Part shown: positions 17,803 to 25,385 of the stretch, one piece after another | Layout: every line of letters starts with the position of its first letter | Position numbering within the stretch: position 1 is the stretch's first letter | Assembly: GCA_017454855.1 (NCBI GenBank) | Contig: JAFTCE010000039.1 | Span: 1-48,044, forward strand | Source of the DNA: Desulfovibrio sp. | GTDB taxonomy: Bacteria; Desulfobacterota; Desulfovibrionia; Desulfovibrionales; Desulfovibrionaceae | Direction: 5' to 3' | DNA length: 48,044 nucleotides | Translations under genes and position numbers: made by a program | The notes under the pieces: generated by a model | Seen by the model: the letters and a program-made list of their open reading frames with translations, nothing else | What the model was told of the DNA's origin: nothing | Databases searched by the model: none

Positions 17803-18650
17803 TGGCGAAGAATCCCCTCTTGCTGGCGGTCTTTGTCCTCCTGGCCATTGCCGCCGCAAGCCAAAGTTTTTTTACCGTTCACCAGACGCAAAAGGCATTG
17901 GTACTGCAGCTTGGCGACCCACTTTCTGACATATATGGGCCGGGCCTACACCTCAAGGTTCCCTTCATTCAGAATGTCGTCTATTTTGACGCCCGAGTTC
18001 TGGATTACGAGGCGCGTTCGCGCGAGGCATTTACCGTGGATAAGAAGGCCATCGTTCTTGATAACTACGCCCGTTGGAAAATTATTGACCCCTTGCAATT
18101 CTATCGCACCATGCGCACTATTCCCGGCGCTCAGGCCCGACTGGACGACGTGGTTTACTCGCAGTTACGGGCGCTTGTGGGTGCCTATACGCTGACCCAG
18201 GTTGTGTCCTCGCACAGGGCCACCATCATGAAGGAAGTAACGGACAAAGTTTCGGCCCTGATGCACAACTATGGCGTGGAAGTTTTGGATGTCCGCATCA
18301 AGCGCACAGATTTGCCTCCAGAAAATCAGCGAGCCATCTTTGACCGCATGCGTGCCGAACGCGAACGGCAAGCCAAGCAATACCGCTCTGAAGGCGATGA
18401 AGAATCCACGCGCATCCGTTCCGATGCCGATCGCCAAAAAGCCGTTATCCTGGCAGAGGCTACACGGGCAGCGCAGATAGAGCGAGGCCGCGGCGATGCC
18501 AAGGCAGCGGGCATCTACGCGCAGGCGTACAACAAGGCACCACAGTTTTACGCTTTTCAGCGCTGGCTTGAAGCCATGCGCACAGCCTTGAAAGAAAACA
18601 GTAAAATGGTGCTGTCCAACGAATCACCCTTACTCCAGCAACAACAGTGA
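17802..18650 (+). CDS. hflC: HflC, membrane SPFH/band-7 protein
   Basis: 282 aa, partner of HflK. An N-terminal signal-anchor (LLLAVFVLLAIAAASQSFF) is followed by the band-7 domain (VHQTQKALVLQLGDP, GPGLHLKVPFIQNVVYFD, DNYARWKI) and a charged coiled coil, RMRAERERQAKQYRSEG, then ADRQKAVILAEA. The order hflK-hflC with translational coupling matches their assembly into one heteromeric complex. No FtsH gene is in the window. Confidence 0.95.
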   Translation: MAKNPLLLAVFVLLAIAAASQSFFTVHQTQKALVLQLGDPLSDIYGPGLHLKVPFIQNVVYFDARVLDYEARSREAFTVDKKAIVLDNYARWKIIDPLQFYRTMRTIPGAQARLDDVVYSQLRALVGAYTLTQVVSSHRATIMKEVTDKVSALMHNYGVEVLDVRIKRTDLPPENQRAIFDRMRAERERQAKQYRSEGDEESTRIRSDADRQKAVILAEATRAAQIERGRGDAKAAGIYAQAYNKAPQFYAFQRWLEAMRTALKENSKMVLSNESPLLQQQQ

Positions 18651-18857
18651 CGGTTGTCGCCATGAACGTTCCCTGGTGCAGGGAAACTGTCTGGCCCTGA
18701 GTACATGGCCCCCAAAGCCACCGACCATATCCACACTGTTTGCGCAACGTTTTTCTGTCCCCAAGTTCAGACGGGCGTAACGCTCTTGTCTGTTCCGCCT
18801 TCCCGCCACTGTGCCAACAAGCAGGTGGCTGCACTCTTGTCATGGATTGACAATAAC

Positions 18858-19970
18858 ATGATCTCTCACATCTTTTCTCCCACATCCGCTTTCGCACGCT
18901 GGTTGCGCTGGTCACTATGCTGCTTCTCACTTTGCGCCATGCTGCCCGCATGCAGCAATGCCCAGCAGGTTAGCGCACAGCAGAGCCAGGCGGCCAATGC
19001 CGTCCCCCCAGCAGCGCAACTGTACAACGAGCCTGCGGCCCAAGACGCATCTTCCAAACGCGCGATGAAAATCCATGCTGTATGGCTGCCCTTGCGCCAA
19101 CGGCTGGCCGCCGATGGTCTCGCAGGCCCACAGGTGGATGCCCTTTTGGCCACACTCCCCAAATCCCCCACCCAATCCCCTATGGGCAGAAAAATACGTG
19201 AACTCTATATGCGTAAGTTTTTTCCCAAGCCGCGCAGCACGGGGCGCGCATCGTATTACAAAGGCGTATTGAGTGAGACCAACGCAAAAACATGCAGGCG
19301 TTTTGCCACAGAAAATGCAGCCATCTTCACATGGGCTGAACAAAAATACGGGGTTCCTGCGTCCATAGCCGTGGCCCTACTCTTTGTCGAAACACGCTTG
19401 GGCGCGGTATTGGGCGACGTTCCAGAAAACGCCTTTTACACCCTGGCAAGCATGGCCATATGCCGAAGGAAAGAAGATATCGTCGAATGGCTGCCGCGCT
19501 TGCCAAAGCATGAACTCCATGCGGACTGGTTTGAGGCCACCATGCCCAAAAGAGCTGACTGGGCGTACAAGGAAACATATGCCCTGCTCAAGCACATGAT
19601 CCACGACCAAGTCCCACCGGAACATTTGCCCGGCTCAATTTATGGAGCCGTAGGCTTGTGTCAGTTCATGCCGTCCAATATCGCCGTGTACGGGGCAGAT
19701 GGCAACGGCGATGCCCGTGTTGACCTTTTTGATCTGGCTGACGCCGTAGCTAGTTTGGAGAATTATCTCGTCCGCCACGGATGGAGGCCAGGTTTACCGC
19801 GCGAAAAACAGCATAAGGTTCTGATGACATACAATCACGCGGCCATATACGCCAACACCATTCTGGCCTTGGCCGACATGGTGGAAGGCAAGCCCATGCC
19901 ATCGGATGCCGCAGACGTGACGCAAGCACACCCCAAAAAACGTAAAAAACATGTGCGGCAACAGCAGTAA
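18858..19970 (+). CDS. Lytic murein transglycosylase, MltB-like, probable lipoprotein
   Basis: 370 aa from ATG 18858. This start gives an N-terminal hydrophobic stretch ending CAMLPACSN, a plausible lipobox, although no good ribosome site precedes it; the frame is open back to 18705. The catalytic Glu178 is in ALLFVETRLG, and SIYGAVGLCQFMPSNIAVYG plus NGDARVDLFDLADAVASLENYL are hallmark SLT_2/MltB segments. The enzyme cleaves the MurNAc-GlcNAc bond to 1,6-anhydro ends in the periplasm. The C-terminus is a short Lys-rich tail. The 207 nt before it hold no gene I can identify. Confidence 0.88.
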   Translation: MISHIFSPTSAFARWLRWSLCCFSLCAMLPACSNAQQVSAQQSQAANAVPPAAQLYNEPAAQDASSKRAMKIHAVWLPLRQRLAADGLAGPQVDALLATLPKSPTQSPMGRKIRELYMRKFFPKPRSTGRASYYKGVLSETNAKTCRRFATENAAIFTWAEQKYGVPASIAVALLFVETRLGAVLGDVPENAFYTLASMAICRRKEDIVEWLPRLPKHELHADWFEATMPKRADWAYKETYALLKHMIHDQVPPEHLPGSIYGAVGLCQFMPSNIAVYGADGNGDARVDLFDLADAVASLENYLVRHGWRPGLPREKQHKVLMTYNHAAIYANTILALADMVEGKPMPSDAADVTQAHPKKRKKHVRQQQ

Positions 19971-19994
19971 AAAAGTCTCGCACACCATACCCCT

Positions 19995-20032
19995 GAGGGC
20001 TTCAAAAAAGTGCGCAAAAATCTTGACACTAC
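19995..20032 (-). repeat. 38-bp dispersed repeat, copy A
   Basis: Read on the minus strand from 20032, this begins GTAGTGTCAAG and ends TGAAGCCCTC. It matches 34488-34525 (+) at 35 of 38 positions and diverges immediately after. One end abuts the truncated phage gene at 20033, as expected for the terminal part of an insertion sequence left after deletion. No transposase lies beside it. Confidence 0.7.
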
Positions 20033-20260
20033 CCCGAGCTGGTTGCCGGACGCGGGCCAGACGACGATGACGACACGAGCGAGTGGCTGACATGGGCCAG
20101 CCGGATATGGTTCATGTATCCATTTCAGGCCATTGTGGGCGTGCCAGACATCGTGAACGGCGTTGCCAGCGGTTTTGACTACGCCATCAAACCTGCGGCA
20201 TCGGCCCCAGAAAACATCGTCAAAGCGACCAAGAGCATCTGGAAAGCGATAGATAGGTAA
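20033..20260 (+). pseudogene. C-terminal fragment of a large phage protein
   Basis: An open frame of 75 codons without a start reads PELVAGRGPDDDDD, then WLTWASRIWFMYPFQAIVGV, then PDIVNGVASGFDYAIKP, and ends KSIWKAIDR at a stop. The style resembles the end of very large podovirus-like internal or LPD-type polyproteins; the exact family is a guess. It is cut on its 5' side precisely where repeat copy A begins, so an insertion followed by deletion is the simplest history. No other phage gene is nearby. Confidence 0.5.
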
Positions 20261-20266
20261 ACAACC

Positions 20267-20282
20267 CCGCCCAGAAGGGCGG
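20267..20282. other. Short hairpin next to tnpB remnant
   Basis: CCGCCC-AGAA-GGGCGG is a perfect 6-bp GC stem with a tetraloop, 10 nt beyond the stop of the minus-strand tnpB remnant. IS200/IS605-type elements carry subterminal hairpins in this position, so it probably marks the right end of the element. It is not followed by a T tract. Confidence 0.5.
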
Positions 20283-20292
20283 AGCATTATAG

Positions 20293-20583
20293 TCACTTCG
20301 AGGGAAGTACTCCATTCGGACGGCTTACTGCACCCGTTGACCGCACGACGGTGCGACCAAGACTTGCAATGTTTTGACCTGCATTGAGGTCAATGTGGGC
20401 AAGCCTAGCACAAAAGGGACATGAAAAACGATATTGAGAACGATTTCAAGAAGAGCCACATACGGAACACGTCTGCGAGGTATAGGCAGGGTTATCATAG
20501 ACCATTTGGATACCAGCAGCACCAGCCTTGTATGTGATAAAGTCCTGAAGCTGACGGAACGCCCAACATTGATATGATGCGCT
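20293..20583 (-). pseudogene. tnpB (IS200/IS605 family) C-terminal remnant
   Basis: A 97-codon frame on the minus strand encodes the end of a TnpB/OrfB protein: CWAFRQLQDFITYKAGAAG, VYDNPAYTSQTCSVCGSS, then after an in-frame TGA at 20446-20448, QYRFSCPFCARLAHIDLNAG. The CxxC...CxxC zinc ribbon and the third RuvC Asp (DLNAGQNI) are recognisable. The N-terminal three quarters are gone and the internal stop confirms decay. No tnpA is present. The element is therefore immobile. Confidence 0.8.
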
Positions 20584-20600
20584 TCATATGGGGAAAAAAT

Positions 20601-20682
20601 AGTGTGTCACAACTTGGCAATCAAGGAAAAACTTTGGAGGCGGCGCTTCCTCCTCGGCATGAATGCCGAGGTTTCCGCGCCG
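20601..20682 (+). pseudogene. Second tnpB-like tail, opposite strand
   Basis: On the plus strand the frame reads SQLGNQGKTLEAALPPRHEC then RGFRAEYW, which resembles the extreme C-terminal tail of another TnpB type. It starts within 20 bp of where the minus-strand remnant begins, so two degraded elements meet back to back. The open frame runs on to 20753, overlapping the 3' end of rpsT. The assignment rests on a short tail and is moderate. Confidence 0.45.
20641..20682. repeat. Long imperfect hairpin
   Basis: CGGCGC (20641-20646) pairs with GCGCCG (20677-20682), and CCTCGGCAT (20652-20660) with ATGCCGAGG (20663-20671) around a 2-nt apex. The two stems stack with small internal loops. It is typical of an IS200/IS605 end or a REP unit. 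On the minus strand it lies about 58 bases after the rpsT stop and could act as its terminator. Confidence 0.6.
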
Positions 20683-20739
20683 AATATTGGATGAAAAAAT
20701 TTTGGATGCAGGTAAACGAGTTCAACGTACGCAATTGCC

Positions 20740-21000
20740 CTATACCGCATTAACGGCACGAGCCAAACGCGATAGTTTCCGTGCTGCTTTTCTCCAATGT
20801 ATTGCTCCTTTTCTGGCAGCTTTTGCAAGTACGGATGAAGCTACCACCAATGCATTGTTAGCCTGGTCTTTTTCATTGTTTTGCACGGCAATCCGCACTT
20901 GTTTGATCGCATTTTTCACGCGGGAACGTGCTGCACGGTTACGAGTTGCTTGTTGCAGGCTTTGTTTATGCCGTTCGAGCGCTGATTTATGGTTAGCCAC
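20740..21000 (-). CDS. rpsT: 30S ribosomal protein S20
   Basis: 86 aa, the normal S20 length. It starts at GTG 21000 (AGGAAG five bases upstream) with [20 protein letters not shown], the conserved S20 beginning, and continues as a basic all-helical protein ([15 protein letters not shown]) ending [15 protein letters not shown]20 binds the 5' and 3' domains of 16S rRNA and assembles early. A GTG start is common for rpsT in some groups and may keep expression low. It has its own promoter at 21067-21095. Its 3' end borders transposon debris. Confidence 0.95.
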   Translation of the reverse strand: MANHKSALERHKQSLQQATRNRAARSRVKNAIKQVRIAVQNNEKDQANNALVVASSVLAKAARKGAIHWRKAARKLSRLARAVNAV

Positions 21001-21066
21001 AGCACTTCCTCCAATATGTTGAGACTGTATTTCTAGACGTAAAAAATCAGACAGTAACAAAGTCTT

Positions 21067-21095
21067 TTAATATCTCCAAACACAGTAACTGTCAA
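21067..21095 (-). promoter_or_regulatory. rpsT promoter
   Basis: TTGACA, 17 bp, TATTAA on the minus strand is a near-consensus sigma-70 promoter about 65 bp upstream of the GTG start of rpsT. Confidence 0.75.
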
Positions 21096-21170
21096 CGCAT
21101 ATCTCAAGACATGTACTGAAGAGCCAAACCTGCATAACATACTTGAATAATTATTTTTTTAAAAAAATGC

Positions 21171-21199
21171 TTGCGCTTTGCCCTAGCTGTAGCTATGTT
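21171..21199 (+). promoter_or_regulatory. Candidate promoter of the PaaK-like gene
   Basis: TTGCGC, 17 bp, TATGTT on the plus strand precedes the ligase gene by about 110 bp. It is preceded by an A/T-rich block (TTATTTTTTTAAAAAAA at 21151-21167) that could act as an UP element. Confidence 0.5.
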
Positions 21200-21311
21200 A
21201 GATGTTCCTAAGAGGTACGCCCTGCAGGTGCATGACGCCATGTCTGCCATGCACGGGTTGTATTGTGAACACTTGCACGACGTCCGCATGGACGCCACGC
21301 CTGGAGCAGGT

Positions 21312-22577
21312 ATGACACGTAAAGATCGCACTGAAGGCATTTACAGCCGCCGCGAAGTGCTGGATGAGAGTGAGCGCCGCCAATATTGCCTTATCCAACT
21401 CAAAGAACTCCTTTCCTATGCCTATCGCTATTCCGAAGACGTCAAGAAGCGTTTCGATCGTGCGCAGTTTAATGTAGAAAAATTCAAGACGCTTTCCGAC
21501 ATCAAGCATATCCCCATCCTGAAGAAAAAGGAACTTATCTTTCTTCAATCCATGGGACCGCGGCTTGGCGGCTTGCTCACCAAAGACATAGGCGATCTCA
21601 AACGCATCTTTCTTTCCCCCGGCCCCATCTTCGACCCCGAAGACCGTGGCGAAGATTACTGGGGATATACCGAGGCATTTTATTCGGTGGGCTTCCGTCC
21701 AGGTGACGTCGTGCAAAATACCTTCAACTACCAGCTCACTCCAGCGGGACTCATGTTTGAGGAGCCTTTACGCAATCTTGGCTGCGCCGTCATCCCCTCT
21801 GGACCCACAGACGCCATTACCCAGCTCGATATCATGCAGAAACTGCGCGTTTCCGGCTATGTGGGCACCCCGAGCTTTCTCATGCACCTAGCCCAGAAGG
21901 CCGAGGAAAAAGGTCTCAATCTGCGAAAGGATCTCTTTCTGGAGGTGGCCTTTGTCACCGGCGAGCGACTTTCGGAAAAAATGCGCTCCCAAATGGAAAA
22001 AAAATACGACCTGGTCATGCGTCAGGGCTATGGCACTGCCGATGTGGGCTGCATCGGCTACGAATGCTTTCACAAGACTGGTCTGCATGTAGCCAACCGC
22101 TGCTATGTGGAAATCTGCCACCCAGACACGGGAATCCCCCTGAAGGATGGCGAAGTTGGCGAAATCGTCGTGACGGCCTTCAACAAGACCTATCCGCTCA
22201 TCCGGCTGGCTACGGGCGATCTCTCCTACATTGACCGCAGCCCGTGCCAATGCGGTCGCACCAGCCCGCGACTGGGAAGCATTGTGGGCCGCGTGGACAC
22301 AACAGCCCGAATCATGGGCATGTTCGTCTACCCGCATCAGGTGGAACAGGTCATGAGCCGCTTTGAAGAAATCAAACGCTGGCAGATCGAAGTCACCAAT
22401 CCCGGCGGTATTGATGAAATGACGCTCTTTGTGGAAACCAGCGGCTTCAAACGCGAAGAAGAACTGCTGCACCAGTTCCGTGAAAAGATCAAGCTGCGTC
22501 CCGAGTTGAAAATACTCGCTCCCGGCAGCCTGCCACCGCAAATCCGGCCCATTGAAGACAAGCGTCATTGGGATTGA
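21312..22577 (+). CDS. Phenylacetate-CoA ligase family protein (PaaK-like)
   Basis: 421 aa from ATG 21312 (GGAG upstream); the frame is open to 21171 but the family begins with the segment TRKDRTEGIYSRREVLDESE. It is an ANL-superfamily adenylating enzyme that activates an aryl or related acid with ATP and CoA. Visible motifs are TPAGLMFEEPLRNLG, MRQGYGTADVGCIGYE (A5 region), PLIRLATGDLSYID (A7/A8 Asp) and GRVDTTARIMGMFVYPHQVEQVM (hinge). A CxC pair, SPCQCGRTSPR, is common in this group. In Desulfovibrio-type organisms such stand-alone ligases are frequent; no phenylacetate pathway genes flank it, so the substrate is unknown. Confidence 0.85.
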   Translation: MTRKDRTEGIYSRREVLDESERRQYCLIQLKELLSYAYRYSEDVKKRFDRAQFNVEKFKTLSDIKHIPILKKKELIFLQSMGPRLGGLLTKDIGDLKRIFLSPGPIFDPEDRGEDYWGYTEAFYSVGFRPGDVVQNTFNYQLTPAGLMFEEPLRNLGCAVIPSGPTDAITQLDIMQKLRVSGYVGTPSFLMHLAQKAEEKGLNLRKDLFLEVAFVTGERLSEKMRSQMEKKYDLVMRQGYGTADVGCIGYECFHKTGLHVANRCYVEICHPDTGIPLKDGEVGEIVVTAFNKTYPLIRLATGDLSYIDRSPCQCGRTSPRLGSIVGRVDTTARIMGMFVYPHQVEQVMSRFEEIKRWQIEVTNPGGIDEMTLFVETSGFKREEELLHQFREKIKLRPELKILAPGSLPPQIRPIEDKRHWD

Positions 22578-22603
22578 CGCATCTTTCCGGTCAGGGCTTC
22601 CAC

Positions 22604-22668
22604 CTTCCCCATCAGTCCATCTCTTTTGAGAACGCAGTTCACCGGAAACTGCTGAACTGACGGGGAAG
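22604..22668. other. Nested inverted repeats between convergent genes
   Basis: CTTCCCC (22604-22610) pairs with GGGGAAG (22662-22668), and inside it GCAGTT (22634-22639) with AACTGC (22647-22652). It lies between the ends of the PaaK-like gene and the Sel1 gene, and probably stops or stabilises both transcripts. No T tract. Confidence 0.4.
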
Positions 22669-22673
22669 CACCG

Positions 22674-24065
22674 TCAATCTTGCCTTGTCATATGATAGAC
22701 CCGTGGCACCATGTACATCAGACTCATGATGCCTCGCGTCGGCTCGAAGCGTGTCGCCACGATTACCGAACCCAGATTCCACAGATGCGCATCCTCGCCT
22801 TCGCCAGCTGAAGCCTGCCCGAAACGCTCCGTGACCATCTTGAGGATGGCAGCGCCGACCTTGTTGTTGGGAGCAACGTAATCTAATTCCAGAAAGCCCA
22901 AGGAGCCGGAGGAACCCGGGCCGTAACACAAGGCCATACGTCGCGCTCCTGGCGCAGCCTTGCCGGCCTCGTACTGGTCACAAATGTGGGCGTCATCCTC
23001 GCGCACGACCTTCACGCCAAAGCGCTTGAGGGCCTGGCGCATGGCAGTGCGATCCGTGCTGTCCAACCTTTGGCCAAAAAGTACAGCTTCGGGACGCGAT
23101 CCACCTTCTTGAGCCATTTCTTCCAGTGCGTTCATGGCGTTTCTGTCGCCGTTCATGGCAGCAGCGTAGAGCAAGAGTACGGCACGGGAAGCGTTTTTTG
23201 TCACGCCCAGCCCCATCCGATAGCAATGGCCCAGTCGAAACATGGCTTCGGTCTGCTGCTGGGTAGCTGCCCTGCTGTACCAGGCAGCAGCTGCTCTGAG
23301 ATCCTTGGGCACACCGCGGCCCAGCTCGTAAAGCATACCAAGGTTGTACTGGGCCTCGGCCTGACCCTGCCGCGCTGCAAGGTCAAACCAACGCGCCGCT
23401 TCCTCGGGGTTGGCCGCTATCCCCCTGCCCTGTTCCAACATGCGACCGTAATTGCTCATGCCAGAAGGATTCCCTTTCTTGGCGGCTTCCGCAAACCAGT
23501 GCAGGGCGCGGCCCATGTCAACCTCCACCCCCTGTCCAAGGTCATAGAGAACGCCCAGGTTGCTCATAGCCTGCCCGTCTCCTGCATCGGCCAGTTCACG
23601 CCAAATACGTCCGGCCAGAGCGTACTTGCCTGCCACATAGGCAGCATTCGCTTCGTCCATACGCGAGGACGGCGCTGGCTTGGACACATTTTCAGCCTTG
23701 GTGGCAGTTGCCTGCTGTGCCTCCTTCTCTCTGCGAGTTGATCGGCCCCTGCCCTGTGAGGTCGGCGTAGCGGCTCGCACGGAGGGCGCTGCAGGAGCTT
23801 TGGGCGCAGAGACAACGCCAGCTGGATTTTGGTTTACGGGCGATTGTGGCGCTACGGGTGCGGCCTGCACGGAGACGTTGACTGCAGGAACAACGGGCCT
23901 CTGCGAAGCCTTGACCTCTGGCCGAGCAACTTGAGGCACCGCCGGTGCGGGTGGACTTGCCGCCCAGACGGAAGTCAGCAACACTTTGGCCAGCAGAAGA
24001 AATACGCTCCAGGATGTAAACAGGGAAATAAGCCAGGCACAGGCCGCAGCTCTCCTAAAAGCCAT
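22674..24065 (-). CDS. Exported Sel1-repeat protein
   Basis: 463 aa. A long hydrophobic N-terminus (CAWLISLFTSWSVFLLLAKV) is a signal peptide or anchor, likely cut near VWA-ASP. Residues ~37-135 are a Pro/Ala-rich linker. Four Sel1-like repeats follow (~165-310): AMSNLGVLYDLGQGVEVD, GMSNYGRMLEQGRGIAANPE, AQYNLGMLYELGRGVPKDL, AMFRLGHCYRMGLGVTKN. The C-terminal ~140 residues are a separate alpha/beta domain with two Cys (HICDQYEAG, MALCYGPGSSGS). AAAGGAT precedes the ATG. It is the last gene of the MBOAT/SGNH unit, 10 nt after the SGNH gene, so it may scaffold surface O-acylation in the periplasm. Confidence 0.82.
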   Translation of the reverse strand: MAFRRAAACAWLISLFTSWSVFLLLAKVLLTSVWAASPPAPAVPQVARPEVKASQRPVVPAVNVSVQAAPVAPQSPVNQNPAGVVSAPKAPAAPSVRAATPTSQGRGRSTRREKEAQQATATKAENVSKPAPSSRMDEANAAYVAGKYALAGRIWRELADAGDGQAMSNLGVLYDLGQGVEVDMGRALHWFAEAAKKGNPSGMSNYGRMLEQGRGIAANPEEAARWFDLAARQGQAEAQYNLGMLYELGRGVPKDLRAAAAWYSRAATQQQTEAMFRLGHCYRMGLGVTKNASRAVLLLYAAAMNGDRNAMNALEEMAQEGGSRPEAVLFGQRLDSTDRTAMRQALKRFGVKVVREDDAHICDQYEAGKAAPGARRMALCYGPGSSGSLGFLELDYVAPNNKVGAAILKMVTERFGQASAGEGEDAHLWNLGSVIVATRFEPTRGIMSLMYMVPRVYHMTRQD

Positions 24066-24075
24066 ACGCTATCCT

Positions 24076-25368
24076 TTACGGCTTGCGCTTGGGGCAGCCG
24101 AAATGCATGAAGTCTATTTCGGAACGCGTACTCAATCGTTCATCAAACACCAGAGCATATCCTTTCCAGGTATGGATGACTTCATTGAGCGCTTCCATAG
24201 CAACATAGGTTTTGAGTCCGGGCCAGCGATCAGCCATGCGCCGCAACAGTCTGGCATAGGTCACTTCTCCACCGTGAAAACCGTCAAAGAATTCACAGTC
24301 GTTGGAGGCCAATGTTCGCGGATCCGTAAAATCAACCACATCGATGCCACGGCTCTGCAGCGCTTCGCGCAGCCTGAATAAATGCGGATATCCCTGTCCC
24401 TGCGCACGCATTGCTTCAAGCACTCGCGACGACAGGGGCGCTATGAAAACGAAGACCGGGATGTTTCTGGCCTTTAGGCGGCAATATATTTCGGCAAAAG
24501 CATCCAGATGCGCCTGGCTGATGCCGTCGCCGTTGCTATCATCATCTCGCTGAGGCACGCGATAGAAAGCCTTGATGCCATAAGCGACTTGCTTGAGGGT
24601 ATCCGCAAACTGATAATCAAAAGGGCGCTTCTGACCTGTACTTTCCGCAGTATAATACCATGAGCCGTCCGGGCCGAAGCCGTCATTGGTCTGCTGGGCC
24701 ATAATGCCGTATCTGTCAGTTCTAAAGCCCCCCAGGCTTTCAGGCAAGATGGGCGCCAACAGCTCCTTCGGGGAAATTTTGCCTTCCAGCAACCAGATCC
24801 AAGGTTTTTTCAGCGTCTCCAAGCCGTAGACATAGGAACCGGATGTGGGCGGTTCCTCGGCAAAGGGGTCGGCATTCCAGGTGGGCATGAACCACCAAAA
24901 GTCCAGCCCGATGATGACGGCCTGTGGACGATGGATGCGCAGCATGGCGTCAATGGTGGAACGCAGCACAGGGAGATTACCCGCTGTTCCGCCTACATTG
25001 CAAAACGGAACACGGAAATACCTACTCCGGAACTGCATGACGCGTGAAGAACCCACGACGGCGACAGTCGGCTTGATGGCGGCATAGAGCTGTAGCTTGT
25101 AGTCCACAAAATCCTGGGACACACCGGACCCGAAGACGACGAAGCCCCCCTGCCGCTGGGCAGCCACGGCGCGCTCCACGGCCACGTCACCGCTGCTATA
25201 CAGCCACCAGAGCGTATAGGGAGCAACAAGCAGGCATGTCAGCAAGGCCAAGCCTGCCAGCACACTAAAATAACGTTTGAGGTACTGGCCGCAAGCCCTA
25301 CTCTCCTCGTAGGCCATGCTTTCGCTGCTTCCTCCTCGTGCCTTGCTTTCCATGGAATCGCTGTTCAT
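24076..25368 (-). CDS. SGNH-hydrolase-like accessory protein of the MBOAT O-acyltransferase
   Basis: 430 aa. A cytoplasmic N-tail is followed by one membrane helix (VLAGLALLTCLLVAPYTLWWLY), placing the rest outside. VVGSSRVMQFRSRYF carries the block-I Ser (GSS), and EFFDGFHGGEVTYARLL the D..H dyad, so the catalytic Ser-Asp-His of an SGNH/AlgX/DltD-like enzyme is in place. LPVLRSTIDAML and AVIIGLDFWWFMP fit this group. Such proteins take the acyl group passed out by an MBOAT protein and attach it to a polysaccharide or other surface polymer. It lies 17 nt after the MBOAT gene on the same strand. The acceptor is unknown. Confidence 0.75.
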   Translation of the reverse strand: MNSDSMESKARGGSSESMAYEESRACGQYLKRYFSVLAGLALLTCLLVAPYTLWWLYSSGDVAVERAVAAQRQGGFVVFGSGVSQDFVDYKLQLYAAIKPTVAVVGSSRVMQFRSRYFRVPFCNVGGTAGNLPVLRSTIDAMLRIHRPQAVIIGLDFWWFMPTWNADPFAEEPPTSGSYVYGLETLKKPWIWLLEGKISPKELLAPILPESLGGFRTDRYGIMAQQTNDGFGPDGSWYYTAESTGQKRPFDYQFADTLKQVAYGIKAFYRVPQRDDDSNGDGISQAHLDAFAEIYCRLKARNIPVFVFIAPLSSRVLEAMRAQGQGYPHLFRLREALQSRGIDVVDFTDPRTLASNDCEFFDGFHGGEVTYARLLRRMADRWPGLKTYVAMEALNEVIHTWKGYALVFDERLSTRSEIDFMHFGCPKRKP

Positions 25369-25385
25369 GACTTCTCATAACGCTG

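Noticed and set aside
20033-20260. Complete small phage gene
   Set aside because: No start codon with a ribosome site, and the frame is cut at the repeat boundary; called a fragment instead.
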